From Parvularcula dongshanensis (GTDB lineage Bacteria > Pseudomonadota > Alphaproteobacteria > Caulobacterales > Parvularculaceae), in contig NZ_JACHOB010000002.1 of the NCBI RefSeq assembly GCF_014199615.1, positions 62,001 through 126,000 on the forward strand: a DNA stretch of 64,000 nt. Direction: 5' to 3'. The position numbers and the translations under genes are program-made. The notes beneath the pieces are model-generated. The model searched no databases and was not told where the DNA came from. It saw only the letters and a program-made list of their open reading frames with translations. Positions within the stretch are counted from its first letter, which is position 1. The number at the start of each line of letters is the position of its first letter. Below, piece after piece: positions 1 to 7,893 of the stretch.

Positions 1-1
1 C

Positions 2-778
2 TCCCTGCGCCGCATCCGGGCGATCCCGCACAACGGCATCCTGCAGCAGATGGGATTCCTCGCGAACATCCTCGGCGGGGTCGGCAGCGCCGTCGGCATC
101 GAGCCCGAGGCCTATGCCCGGCTGTGCAGCAAGTCCGATCGCATGGGCCGCATCATGCGCCTCGTCGCGACGGCGAACAGCCACTCCGAGATGAAGACCA
201 TGATCGCCTACATGAAGCTCTACGACGGGAGCTTCTGGGCGACCCGCCCGCTCTCGGGCGAGGAAGAGGCGCTCGAAGCGCCCTGCGCGGTGCTGGCCGG
301 CGCGCTGTCGGACGATCCGCGCTACTTCGCGGCGCTGCAGCTCGCAGGCCGCCTGCGCTCGGATTCGATCGCGCTGACCCGGGCGCTGACGGCCATGGAC
401 CTGCCGGCGAAGTCCTACCCGCCGGTCCATCTGGACATCCTTCACGCGGTGCGGCTCTGCCTGATCCAGCACGCCTTCCTGATCGCGGCGCGCCTTCCGG
501 CCTTCACGCCCCAAGGCGGGTTCAGCCGGGAGGACGTCATGGCGCTGATCTTCGCGCTCGACGTGCCGCAAGCGGTCGCGACGCTGCGCGAGACCTTCCC
601 GATGGGTGCCGATCCGACGCAACAGGCGCAACTCGACGAGCCGGCCGACTACCCGGCCGAGGCCACGCCGCGCTACCAGGCGATCGAGCGCGACTTCATC
701 CGGCCGCTCGAGGAGACCTACGAGATGATCCTCCGGGTCTCCGTCGGCGTCGCCAACCACTTCGCGGCTTTGGGGTAA
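2..778 (+). CDS. ppc: Phosphoenolpyruvate carboxylase, C-terminal part (partial)
   Basis: The frame is open from base 2 and runs to TAA at 776-778, so only the last 258 residues are present. The first visible residues, SLRRIRAIPHNGILQQ, resemble the conserved RAIPW-F-W-Q region of PEP carboxylases, and the remaining length roughly matches the tail of that family. PEP carboxylase adds bicarbonate to PEP to make oxaloacetate, refilling the TCA cycle. The C-terminus (LRVSVGVANHFAALG) lacks the RNTG ending of classical enzymes, so this is a divergent form or a relative. The assignment rests on one motif plus position, so it is moderate. Confidence 0.55.
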   Translation, partial: SLRRIRAIPHNGILQQMGFLANILGGVGSAVGIEPEAYARLCSKSDRMGRIMRLVATANSHSEMKTMIAYMKLYDGSFWATRPLSGEEEALEAPCAVLAGALSDDPRYFAALQLAGRLRSDSIALTRALTAMDLPAKSYPPVHLDILHAVRLCLIQHAFLIAARLPAFTPQGGFSREDVMALIFALDVPQAVATLRETFPMGADPTQQAQLDEPADYPAEATPRYQAIERDFIRPLEETYEMILRVSVGVANHFAALG

Positions 779-827
779 CAGTTAACCCCTTCTTCGCGCT
801 CCGCCCGCACTCTGCCGTGGCGGCCCT

Positions 828-855
828 CCGAGGCTCGCGTTAGCGTGAGCCTCGG
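828..855. terminator. Hairpin after ppc
   Basis: CCGAGGCTC at 828-836 pairs perfectly with GAGCCTCGG at 847-855 around a 10-nt loop that can itself partly pair. It lies between the ppc stop and the DUF2147 start. There is no T-run, so it may be a Rho-assisted or mRNA-stabilising hairpin and not a classical intrinsic terminator. Confidence 0.45.
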
Positions 856-878
856 GCACGGGGCGGCAGGAGTGGTCT

Positions 879-1340
879 ATGCGACGAGTGAGCGGCGCGC
901 TTCTTAGCCTTTGCTTCCTTCTTCCGGCGGGGGCCGGCGCGGAGGCCGTGGCGGGTCCCCATACGGTCTGGGGCTATTGGTACACGCCCGATCACGACAG
1001 CTTGGTCCGGATCAAGGACTGCGGCGACGGCACGCCGTGCGGGATCGTCACCTGGGTCGATCCCGTTCGCGGCAAGGTCACCGTCGACGAGCACAACAAG
1101 GACGAGGCGCTGCGCGGCCGCCCGATCGAAGGCATCACCCTCCTCCACGGCTTCGAGGCCGGGTCCGAGGACTGGCGCGGCGGCGCGATCTACCATCCCG
1201 GCAACGGCAACACCTACCGCGCCCGCATCCGTCGGGTCGACGAGGACACGCTCGAGGTGAAGGGCTGCCTCGGCCCGATCTGCAAGGGGCAGCTTTGGGA
1301 CCGCGCCGCGCCGATGGCCCTGGACGACGGCGCCGATTGA
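879..1340 (+). CDS. DUF2147 family exported protein
   Basis: A 153-residue protein with a Sec signal peptide (hydrophobic stretch about residues 7-20, ending GAGAEA). The mature part has the DUF2147 pattern: GYWYTPDHDSLVRIKDCGDG near the start, NGNTYRARI in the middle, and a CLGPICKGQLWDR ending. DUF2147 proteins are small periplasmic beta-rich proteins of unknown function, common in alphaproteobacteria. Cysteines in the DCGDGTPCG and CLGPIC segments may form disulfides. The ATG is preceded by GGCAGGAG. It stands alone, convergent with the MaoC gene 4 bases away. Confidence 0.8.
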   Translation: MRRVSGALLSLCFLLPAGAGAEAVAGPHTVWGYWYTPDHDSLVRIKDCGDGTPCGIVTWVDPVRGKVTVDEHNKDEALRGRPIEGITLLHGFEAGSEDWRGGAIYHPGNGNTYRARIRRVDEDTLEVKGCLGPICKGQLWDRAAPMALDDGAD

Positions 1341-1344
1341 GCGC

Positions 1345-1821
1345 TCAGCCGAAGGCCAGCGTCAACCACCGGGCCGTCAGAGCGGGGCGCGCGCTTCCTT
1401 CCGCCTCCACCGTCACGTCCCAACTCAGGAGGGTCTGGCCAGGCGCGCGGGTCGTCGCAGCGGCGAGCGTCGCGAGGCCTCGCACCCTCGTTCCCGACCG
1501 GACGGGCGCGACGAAGCGGACCCGCTCGAACCCGTAGTTGAGACCGAAGCTCAAACCGTCCGGCATCGCGATGTCCGTCGGCATCAACGCCGTCAGCAAG
1601 GAAAGCGTCAGGAAACCGTGCGCGATCGTCGTGCCGAAGGGCGTCCGCGCCGCGGCCTCCGGATCGACGTGGATGAACTGGTGGTCGTCCGTCACCTCGG
1701 CGAAGGCATCGATCCTCGATTGATCGATGAGGATCCATTCCGAAGGTCCGAAGCGCCGGCCGATGAGATCGGCGAAGCGGGCGGCGTCGGGGCCGGGAGC
1801 GGGCGGCGGCTCGGTGATCAT
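1345..1821 (-). CDS. MaoC-type (R)-specific enoyl-CoA hydratase
   Basis: This hot-dog-fold hydratase has the MaoC signature AEVTDDHQFIHVDPEAA followed by FGTTIAHGFLTLSLL, which supplies the Asp/His catalytic pair of the hydratase-2 motif. The family hydrates trans-2-enoyl-CoA to (R)-3-hydroxyacyl-CoA or acts on related thioesters. The ATG at 1821 gives 158 residues, the usual size for single-domain members. A TTG at 1857 would add 12 residues and cannot be excluded because neither start has a strong Shine-Dalgarno sequence. It is divergent from the GIY-YIG-like gene with little promoter room between them. Confidence 0.82.
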   Translation of the reverse strand: MITEPPPAPGPDAARFADLIGRRFGPSEWILIDQSRIDAFAEVTDDHQFIHVDPEAAARTPFGTTIAHGFLTLSLLTALMPTDIAMPDGLSFGLNYGFERVRFVAPVRSGTRVRGLATLAAATTRAPGQTLLSWDVTVEAEGSARPALTARWLTLAFG

Positions 1822-1880
1822 CGTGCCGGGCGTGACGAAGAGTCCCCTCTGCGACAAGGTCTTTACGCAGACTGCCCCGC

Positions 1881-2315
1881 GTGATTCTTCCCGTCGCGAT
1901 GAAGGCTGGCCGGATCAGGACAGGGAGAAAGAGAGGCAAACGCGCCGTCGTGCCGTTGCCCGACCGTTTTCAAGGCATACCCCCGACGCCGCACGAAGCC
2001 TGGCACGTGGCGATCTTCGCCACGGCGCGGCGGGACCGCCTCTACATCATGACGACACGCGAGCTCAGCCGCGCGGTGTTCGCGGTCAAGACCGGCCACG
2101 GGGCACCCTATGCGAGGATGCACGCGATCGACCGCCTCGTTCACGTCGAGCGGTATGGCTGCCGCCACACGGCGAAGCTACGCACGGCCCGGCTGCGCGC
2201 TTGGCCATTCGCCGAACGCGCAGCCCTCGTACGAACCGCCAATCCGGCTTGGTCCGACTTGAGCGAGGAACCGTCCGCACAGCGTATCCGCGCGGACGCT
2301 TCCCTCGAAGTCTAG
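1881..2315 (+). CDS. Degenerate GIY-YIG nuclease-family protein
   Basis: The 144-residue frame aligns along its length with small standalone GIY-YIG proteins: AWHVAIFAT for the GIY strand, RLYIMTT for YIG-x-T, RELSRAVFAVKTG for the Leu-x-Arg-Arg helix, IDRLVHVERY, and NPAWSDLSEE at the end. The key positions are changed: the GIY tyrosine is Ala, the YIG glycine is Met, and the REKQLK segment that carries the metal-binding Glu reads RTARLR. It keeps the fold pattern but has probably lost nuclease activity. The start is uncertain: GTG 1881, ATG 1899 or GTG near 1953. The stop overlaps the opposite gene's stop in a CTAG. Confidence 0.6.
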   Translation: MILPVAMKAGRIRTGRKRGKRAVVPLPDRFQGIPPTPHEAWHVAIFATARRDRLYIMTTRELSRAVFAVKTGHGAPYARMHAIDRLVHVERYGCRHTAKLRTARLRAWPFAERAALVRTANPAWSDLSEEPSAQRIRADASLEV

Positions 2316-2689
2316 ACCTTCGTCGTCTTCGTCGATCGCGACTTGTCGATCAGCTTGACGACGACGCCGACGATGATGCCGATGATTGCGTAGACGATCA
2401 TGTCGGCGACCGAGACTCGGCCGTATTCGGGCAGCGGCGTCGAGTTGATCGCGAGCTCGAGGAGCCAAAGGCCGATGAAGGTGAGGATGCCGACGATGAG
2501 ACCTTTGGTCGCGGCGGAATCCTTGCGCGTCGCCGGGGCGTTGTCGGCGGGCGCGACGCGCACGTTATCGGCGGTGTAGCCGGTGCCGGTGGTCGTGCCG
2601 GCGGTGGTCGTCGTGCCGGGGGTAGCGCCTGGCGCCGTTCCGGGCGTCGTCGTGCCGGTCGTGGTCCCCGTGGTATTCGGATCAGCCAT
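2312..2689 (-). CDS. Thr/Gly-rich membrane protein
   Basis: I place the start at ATG 2689 because AGGAGG lies a few bases upstream; the longer frame has no such support. The 125-residue product opens with a low-complexity Thr/Gly/Pro tract (about residues 5-40) of repeated GTTTG and PGT units. After a polar linker come two hydrophobic segments, IVGILTFIGLWLLELAI and MIVYAIIGIIVGVVVKLI, so the tract probably projects from a two-helix membrane anchor. I do not recognise a family. It is divergent from the rhodopsin gene, sharing a 173-bp region with a 14-base palindrome and a stress-type promoter. Confidence 0.6.
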   Translation of the reverse strand: MADPNTTGTTTGTTTPGTAPGATPGTTTTAGTTTGTGYTADNVRVAPADNAPATRKDSAATKGLIVGILTFIGLWLLELAINSTPLPEYGRVSVADMIVYAIIGIIVGVVVKLIDKSRSTKTTKV

Positions 2690-2708
2690 CTGGTCCTCCT
2701 GATACTGC

Positions 2709-2722
2709 TTCCTTCGAAGGAA
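2709..2722. promoter_or_regulatory. 14-base perfect palindrome in the rhodopsin divergent region
   Basis: TTCCTTCGAAGGAA reads the same on both strands. It sits about 20 bp upstream of the Thr-rich membrane gene start and overlaps the GGAAC element of the rhodopsin promoter motif. This is a plausible operator controlling one or both divergent genes. The regulator is unknown. Confidence 0.4.
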
Positions 2723-2743
2723 CAGTCGGACAACAAAACCGTT
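2719..2743 (+). promoter_or_regulatory. EcfG-type general stress promoter motif ahead of the rhodopsin
   Basis: GGAAC at 2719-2723, a 16-base spacer, then CGTT at 2740-2743 exactly match the GGAAC-N16/17-CGTT consensus of EcfG/PhyR-controlled promoters in alphaproteobacteria. It points at the rhodopsin start at 2863, implying a leader of about 110 nt. Confidence 0.55.
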
Positions 2744-2862
2744 CGATTCCCCGCTGAGTTGGAGTCTTCTTGGCCTCGTCTTGCCCACCGGCAGATGAAG
2801 CCCCACACTGGCCGCCGAGGCGCCGCGCCATAGGTTGAGCCTACGCACAGCCGGAGCGCTTC

Positions 2863-3840
2863 ATGCCCAACCTCGAGAACTTCCTCGCCTTCGAACATTG
2901 GCAGTACGACTTCGTCCGCCACATGTTCACGCTGTCGGTCGCCGTCTTCGCAGCCGGCCTCGTCTACTTCGCCCTGTCGCTGAAGAACACCGCGCCTTGG
3001 TACAGGATCAGTTCGATCCTGTCGGCGGTCGTGATGGTGTCCGCCGCGCTCGAACTCTATCAACTCTTCCGGTCTTGGGAGGAGGCGTTCGTCGCCGTTC
3101 CGCTGACCGGCGCTGCCGGGGCGGCCAGCACCGGTCTGCTCTCGACGATCGGCGAGACGAGCCCCAACGCCTGGCTGCCGGTGACGGATGCCGAGTTTTC
3201 GAACGGATACCGGTACATCAACTGGTCGATCGACGTGCCGATGCTGCTGACGCAGCTTCTCGTCGTCGTCGGACTGACGGGCGCCGCGTTCTGGTCGAAC
3301 TGGTGGAAGCTCACCCTGGCGGGCTTGGTCATGGTCTACACCGGCTATATCGGCCAGTACTTCGAGCCCGCAGCCGCCGGCCTCGCCGTCGCCGAGGGGC
3401 GCAACGCTTACCCGTTCTGGGTCTGGGGCTTCGTCTCCACGATCCCCTTCATCTACATCAACTACAAGGTGATGGTCCTGACCCACCGCGTCGTCGGCGA
3501 CGTTCCGGACCGCGTGCGCAAGGAGATGGGCCGGATCGGCGTGTTCCTGGTTGCCACCTGGACGCTCTACACGCTCGGCTACGTCCTGCCCGCCATCTGG
3601 CCGAACGCCGACGGCATGGTCTTCCGTCAGGCCGTCTACACCGTCGCGGACATCACTTCGAAGCTGGTCTTCGGCGTCATGCTCAGCCGCGTCGCCTTGA
3701 TCCGTTCGGCCTATGACGGGTTCGAACCGGCGATCCTGGCTCGCCAAGGCCTCGTCTTCGGGCGACCCGACGTCGACGTCCGCCCGATTCAAGGGACGGA
3801 GCAACCCGCCTCCACCATGCGCGAAAGGGCCGACGTCTGA
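2863..3840 (+). CDS. Light-driven sodium-pumping (NDQ-type) rhodopsin
   Basis: A seven-helix microbial rhodopsin of 325 residues. Helix C reads RYINWSIDVPMLLTQ, giving Asn120, Asp124 and Gln131, the N-D-Q triad that defines Na+-pump rhodopsins such as KR2 (N112, D116, Q123), with Arg117 in the expected place. Helix G has DITSK, placing the retinal Schiff-base lysine at Lys267 and its partner at Asp263. Leu128, the proteorhodopsin tuning position, suggests green absorption. The family exports Na+ across the inner membrane in light. The C-terminal tail of about 40 residues is cytoplasmic. The stop overlaps the TrkH frame. No retinal-synthesis gene is in the window, so the chromophore must come from elsewhere. 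Confidence 0.95.
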   Translation: MPNLENFLAFEHWQYDFVRHMFTLSVAVFAAGLVYFALSLKNTAPWYRISSILSAVVMVSAALELYQLFRSWEEAFVAVPLTGAAGAASTGLLSTIGETSPNAWLPVTDAEFSNGYRYINWSIDVPMLLTQLLVVVGLTGAAFWSNWWKLTLAGLVMVYTGYIGQYFEPAAAGLAVAEGRNAYPFWVWGFVSTIPFIYINYKVMVLTHRVVGDVPDRVRKEMGRIGVFLVATWTLYTLGYVLPAIWPNADGMVFRQAVYTVADITSKLVFGVMLSRVALIRSAYDGFEPAILARQGLVFGRPDVDVRPIQGTEQPASTMRERADV

Positions 3841-5288
3841 GCGATACTCCGGTCGGGAACGCACCGCGTTCCCGCCGCAGGGACGATCCGGAGGCCCGGG
3901 CGATCCGGGTCGCCGCCCTCACCCTGCGGTTCTTTCCAGCCCTCGCCGTCCTCACTGTCCTGCCGCTCCTCGTCGCGCTGTTCGGCGGTGTCTGGCAGGT
4001 CTTCTTCCCCCTCCTGCCGACGGCCGCCCTGTCGGTCTGGCTGGGCGTCCTCGCGCTGCGGACGGCGGCGCCGCGCGACGTGACCGAGGCCGAGGACGCG
4101 ATGGCCGTCGCCCTGGCCTTCCCCCTCGCGCTGCTCGTCTCGAGCGCCCCCTACCTCTGGTGCGGCCTTTCCCTTCTCGATACGGTCTTCGAAGGCATGT
4201 CCGGGATCACCGGCACCGGCCTTACCCGCTATACCGACATCGATGCGCAGCCCTTCGCCCTGCACTTCCTGCGCGCCTGGCAACAATGGGTCGGCGGCTA
4301 CGCGATCGTCACGCTGACGGTCGCGCTCCTCCCCCGTAGAGCCACGGCCGCTCAGCAAATGGCCGAGTCCGACATCGCGGACGATGCGGGCAAGGACGGA
4401 GACGAGAAGCCGAACCTCGCCGAACGGGCCAAGCAGGTGACGTTGGTGTACGGCCTCCTCACCGTCGCTTGCATCCTTCTGACCTGGGCAACCGGCTTTC
4501 CCTTCCACCAGGCGCTGTTGCACGGCTTGACTGCCGTTTCGACGGCGGGCTTCTCGTCACTCAACAACTCGCTGACCGACGTGCCGCACGTCACGACCGC
4601 CTGCCTGATGGCGTTCGCCCTGCTCGGCGCGGTCGCATTGTCAGACTACGTGCGGCCGGCCATCGAGCGCGCGGGCCTGCGCAAGCTCGGCGCGGTCGTC
4701 TTCGTGCTGGTCTCGCTTTCGGCCGTCTTCGGTCTCGGCGTCTTCTCCATAGAACGCTCAGGGCCCGCCCCGGTCGCCCTGTTCGACGCGCTTCAGGTCG
4801 CCTCCTCGGCGCAGAGCACGACGGGCTTCTCTTCGCTCGCGGTCCCGGACCTCAGCGCGTCCTCGAAGGCGCTCCTCATCGTCTCGATGTACATCGGCGG
4901 CGACCTCGGCTCGACTGCCGGCGGCATCAAACTGATGCGCTTCGCCGCCCTCGCCTTCGCCCTCTACGCGGTCTTCAGGCCGCGCGCGGACCTGCCCGAC
5001 ACGCCGGGCGACGGCGCGAAGGGGGCGCTGCGCCTGATCGTCGCTTGGGCCGGGTTCACGGTGATCGGTTGGCTCTGCCTGATCCTCGCCGGCCACGCAC
5101 CGATCGACGCGCTGTTCGAATGGGCATCGGCGCTCAACAACACTGGCCTGACGGCAGGCCCGTCGAGCGAAGGCACGCCGCCGGTACTGACGCGCGTGGC
5201 GCTGATCCTCGCCATGTGGCTGGGACGGGTCGAGATCCTCGCGGCCCTGCTGCTCTTGAAGCCGAGCGTCTGGCGCACGCGCGACTAG
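3837..5288 (+). CDS. TrkH/KtrB-type cation channel subunit
   Basis: A K+ (or K+/Na+) uptake channel subunit with four pore loops: TGTGLT (about 125-130), STAGFS (235-240), STTGFS (327-332) and NNTGLT (434-439). Each keeps the selectivity-filter glycine. The GSTAGGIK motif of the family is present. Coding sequence, including a first membrane helix, clearly extends upstream of the GTG at 4080, and no ATG, GTG or TTG lies in frame. I therefore propose CTG at 3837, overlapping the rhodopsin TGA as CTGA, with GAAAGGG just upstream as ribosome binding site. That gives 483 residues, the usual family length. No TrkA/KtrA gating subunit is encoded in the window. Confidence 0.85.
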   Translation: MSDTPVGNAPRSRRRDDPEARAIRVAALTLRFFPALAVLTVLPLLVALFGGVWQVFFPLLPTAALSVWLGVLALRTAAPRDVTEAEDAMAVALAFPLALLVSSAPYLWCGLSLLDTVFEGMSGITGTGLTRYTDIDAQPFALHFLRAWQQWVGGYAIVTLTVALLPRRATAAQQMAESDIADDAGKDGDEKPNLAERAKQVTLVYGLLTVACILLTWATGFPFHQALLHGLTAVSTAGFSSLNNSLTDVPHVTTACLMAFALLGAVALSDYVRPAIERAGLRKLGAVVFVLVSLSAVFGLGVFSIERSGPAPVALFDALQVASSAQSTTGFSSLAVPDLSASSKALLIVSMYIGGDLGSTAGGIKLMRFAALAFALYAVFRPRADLPDTPGDGAKGALRLIVAWAGFTVIGWLCLILAGHAPIDALFEWASALNNTGLTAGPSSEGTPPVLTRVALILAMWLGRVEILAALLLLKPSVWRTRD

Positions 5289-5425
5289 GCGAGCACGGGC
5301 CTCGTCGCCGAGTACGGTCACAAGGGCGTGCAGCGGATGCAATCGCGGCGGGATCGTGACAAGCGTGCCCCTCACGCGGAGCGGGTCGCAGACCATTCCC
5401 GGCTTCAAATGCAAAGGGAGGTACG

Positions 5426-6859
5426 ATGCCAGAGCGTATATCGACCGGTGTCCACAACTTAGACAACGTCCTGAACGGCGGTTTTCCGGGCCGCTACAGC
5501 TACCTGCTGCACGGCGAGCCGGGAACGGGGAAGACGACCTTCGCCCTCCAGTTCCTCTTGGAGGGCGTGAAGAACGGCGAGAGCGTGGTCTTCGTCTCCC
5601 TATCGCAGACCAGGCACGAGTTGGAGATGATCGCCGACAGCCACGGCTGGGACATCTCCAAGATCCACGTCGTCGAGATGAAGACGGGCGAGCCGGAGAC
5701 GGAAGAGCAGACCGTCTTCTACCCTGTCGACATCCGGATGGACCTGACGCGCGACGCGATCATGAAGGCGCTCGACACGCACAAGCCGCGGCGCCTCGTC
5801 TATGACAGCCTCGTGGAGGTCCGGAAGCTCAGCCGTGACCCGACGCGCTTCCAACGCGAGATGCTGTCCTTGAAGCAGACGACGAGCGAGATGGGCGTCG
5901 CGACGCTGCTGATCGATCTGACGACGGACGACAGCAACGATTTGGAACTCGAAAGCTACGCGCACGGCATCATCCACCTCGACAAGGACCTGCCGACCTA
6001 CGGACAGGCGCGTCGGCGGATCGAAGTGGCGAAGATGCGCGGCGTCGACTTCTTCGACGGCTATCACGACATGGACATCCTGCAGGGCAAGGGCGTCGTC
6101 GCCTTCCCGCGGATCGTGCCCCTGCTCGCACCGGAGGAGGCGGGCGGGAACCTCATCAGCTCCGGCGTCCGGCCTCTCGACGAGATGCTGGGCGGCGGCC
6201 TCGAGAGCGGAACGACGGCGCTCGTCATCGGTCAGGCCGGCACGGGCAAGAGCACGCTCGCCTCGCTCTACCTTCACGCCGCGCTCAGCCGGGGCGAAGC
6301 CTGCGCCATGTTCCTGTTCGAGGAGCGGCAGGAGACCTTCTTTCGGCGGTCGGAGGGTTTAGGCCTGCCGCTGCGCAGCTTCCACAAGCAGGGATTGCTG
6401 GAGATCTACGACTTCAACCCCTCCGAGATCAGCCAGGGCGAGTTCAACGAGATCGCGCTGCGATCGGTCGACGAGAACAACACCAAGGTCGTCGTGATCG
6501 ACAGCTTCACGGGTTACGTCGGCGGCCTGCCGAACAGCAACGAAGCGATCGTGCAGATCCAGCTCCTGCTGAAGTACCTGGCGCGGCGCGACGTTCTGAC
6601 AGTGCTGATCGTCAGCCAGTCCGGCCTGCTCGGTCACCAGATGAGCATGACGCTGGACGTCAGCTTCTTGGGCGACACCGTCCTCTTCCTGCGCATGTAC
6701 GAGGCGGGTTCAACCATCGAACGGTCCATCACCGTGGCGAAGAAGCGGCACGGCCCGCACGACCTGAACATCAGGCGCCTGGAGATCGGCAAGAAGGGCG
6801 TGGCGGTCCTCGGTCAGACGGCGCCCGAGACGGCGGTACGGCTGCTCGGGCAATCCTGA
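5426..6859 (+). CDS. kaiC: KaiC-like double RecA-domain ATPase
   Basis: The 477-residue protein has two RecA-type domains with Walker A motifs GEPGTGKTT (30-38) and GQAGTGKST (269-277), the CI-CII layout of KaiC. CII keeps a Glu pair (FEER, Glu299-Glu300), whereas the matching CI site reads SLSQ, so CI probably lacks normal ATPase activity. At the KaiC phosphorylation site Ser431 is conserved (Ser413) but Thr432 is Phe414. No KaiA or KaiB is nearby. The ATG follows GGGAGG. The gene ends 2 bases before an HWE kinase gene, followed by a receiver. This points to a signalling ATPase and not a cyanobacterial-style clock. Confidence 0.88.
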   Translation: MPERISTGVHNLDNVLNGGFPGRYSYLLHGEPGTGKTTFALQFLLEGVKNGESVVFVSLSQTRHELEMIADSHGWDISKIHVVEMKTGEPETEEQTVFYPVDIRMDLTRDAIMKALDTHKPRRLVYDSLVEVRKLSRDPTRFQREMLSLKQTTSEMGVATLLIDLTTDDSNDLELESYAHGIIHLDKDLPTYGQARRRIEVAKMRGVDFFDGYHDMDILQGKGVVAFPRIVPLLAPEEAGGNLISSGVRPLDEMLGGGLESGTTALVIGQAGTGKSTLASLYLHAALSRGEACAMFLFEERQETFFRRSEGLGLPLRSFHKQGLLEIYDFNPSEISQGEFNEIALRSVDENNTKVVVIDSFTGYVGGLPNSNEAIVQIQLLLKYLARRDVLTVLIVSQSGLLGHQMSMTLDVSFLGDTVLFLRMYEAGSTIERSITVAKKRHGPHDLNIRRLEIGKKGVAVLGQTAPETAVRLLGQS

Positions 6860-6861
6860 CC

Positions 6862-7890
6862 GTGCTGCGTTCCGAGCCCGCCCCGCGGACGAACCGCGTT
6901 CCGATCTGGATCGTGGCGCCGAAAGGACGCGATGCGGGCCTCTTGCGGACCGCGCTGATGGAGAGCGAAGACGACATCCACATCTCGGACAAGCCTGCCA
7001 CCTTGGCGGAAGCGCTGTCGCGTCCCGAGGCCGTCGGGGTGCTCGTCCTGACCCAGGAAGCCCTCGGCGAGACGGTGCCGTCCCTCTCCGATTTCCTCAT
7101 TCGCCAGCCCGCCTGGGCGGAGCTTCCGCTCATCCTCCTTGCCGACGGCCCCGGCCACGTGATGCCGGCATTGGAGAAACTGCAGGCCGCCCTTCCCCGC
7201 ACGAAGCTCCTTCTTCTCCAACGCCCGGTGCAGATCTCGGAGGTTCAAAGCGCGGTGGAGATCATGCGCCTGTCGCGCGAACGTCAGTACGCGCTTCGCG
7301 ACTACATCGAGCGGCAGGACCGCCTTCGGCGTGAACTGAACCACCGGGTAAAGAACATCTTGGCAACGGTTCAGGCGCTCTACGGCCTCACGCTTCGGAA
7401 CGCCGACGACCTGCGTCAGTTCAGCGAGGTCTTCCAGGGACGCCTCGCCGCCATGTCCAAGGTGCACGAGGTCCTCTACGCGAACGATTACGGCCAAGCC
7501 GAGTTGGGCGACGCCATCGGCGCGGTCATCGCCCCTTACACCGGCGAGGACCGGATCACGGTGACCGCCGACGCTTCGTTGCTCGTCAGCGCGGAGGTCG
7601 GGCAGGCCCTCGCCCTCATCGTTCACGAACTGCTGACCAACGCGATCAAGTACGGGGCGCTAAGCAACCAGACCGGTCAAATCCGTATCGCTTGGCAGGC
7701 CCAGAAAGATTTCGTCCTGACCTGGACGGAAGTAGGCGGTCCCCCTGTGGCGCCACCGAGAGGACCGGGCTACGGGCAGACCTTCATAACGGCGACGATG
7801 AGGGGTTATGGCGGCAAGGCTGAGTTCGACTACCGCGAGGAAGGACTATCCGTCCGCCTCGAAGCGCCTCTCGAGGCCGTACTCCGCTAG
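6862..7890 (+). CDS. HWE-family sensor histidine kinase
   Basis: Residues 11-125 resemble a degenerate receiver-like alpha/beta domain (VPIWIVAPKG, then VLVLTQE, then LPLILLADG). A helix leads to the phospho-acceptor region RRELNHRVKN with His161. The ATP-binding part has HELLTNAIKYG (Asn260) and TWTE (Trp288-x-Glu290), the H and W-x-E signature of HWE kinases. There are no membrane segments, so it is soluble. It begins with GTG 2 bases after the kaiC stop, and a receiver gene follows 3 bases after its own stop. Its input may be the KaiC-like partner. HWE kinases often feed the general stress response, but that link is only inferred. Confidence 0.9.
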   Translation: MLRSEPAPRTNRVPIWIVAPKGRDAGLLRTALMESEDDIHISDKPATLAEALSRPEAVGVLVLTQEALGETVPSLSDFLIRQPAWAELPLILLADGPGHVMPALEKLQAALPRTKLLLLQRPVQISEVQSAVEIMRLSRERQYALRDYIERQDRLRRELNHRVKNILATVQALYGLTLRNADDLRQFSEVFQGRLAAMSKVHEVLYANDYGQAELGDAIGAVIAPYTGEDRITVTADASLLVSAEVGQALALIVHELLTNAIKYGALSNQTGQIRIAWQAQKDFVLTWTEVGGPPVAPPRGPGYGQTFITATMRGYGGKAEFDYREEGLSVRLEAPLEAVLR

Positions 7891-7893
7891 GTC

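Noticed and set aside
2739-2765. tRNA T-loop-like GTTCGATTCC
   Set aside because: No flanking stems form a cloverleaf; it falls inside the rhodopsin leader.
2398-3864. Long minus-strand open frame opposite the rhodopsin
   Set aside because: Basic, Arg/Asp/Gly-rich composition typical of frames mirrored from GC-rich genes; the plus-strand rhodopsin has all motifs.
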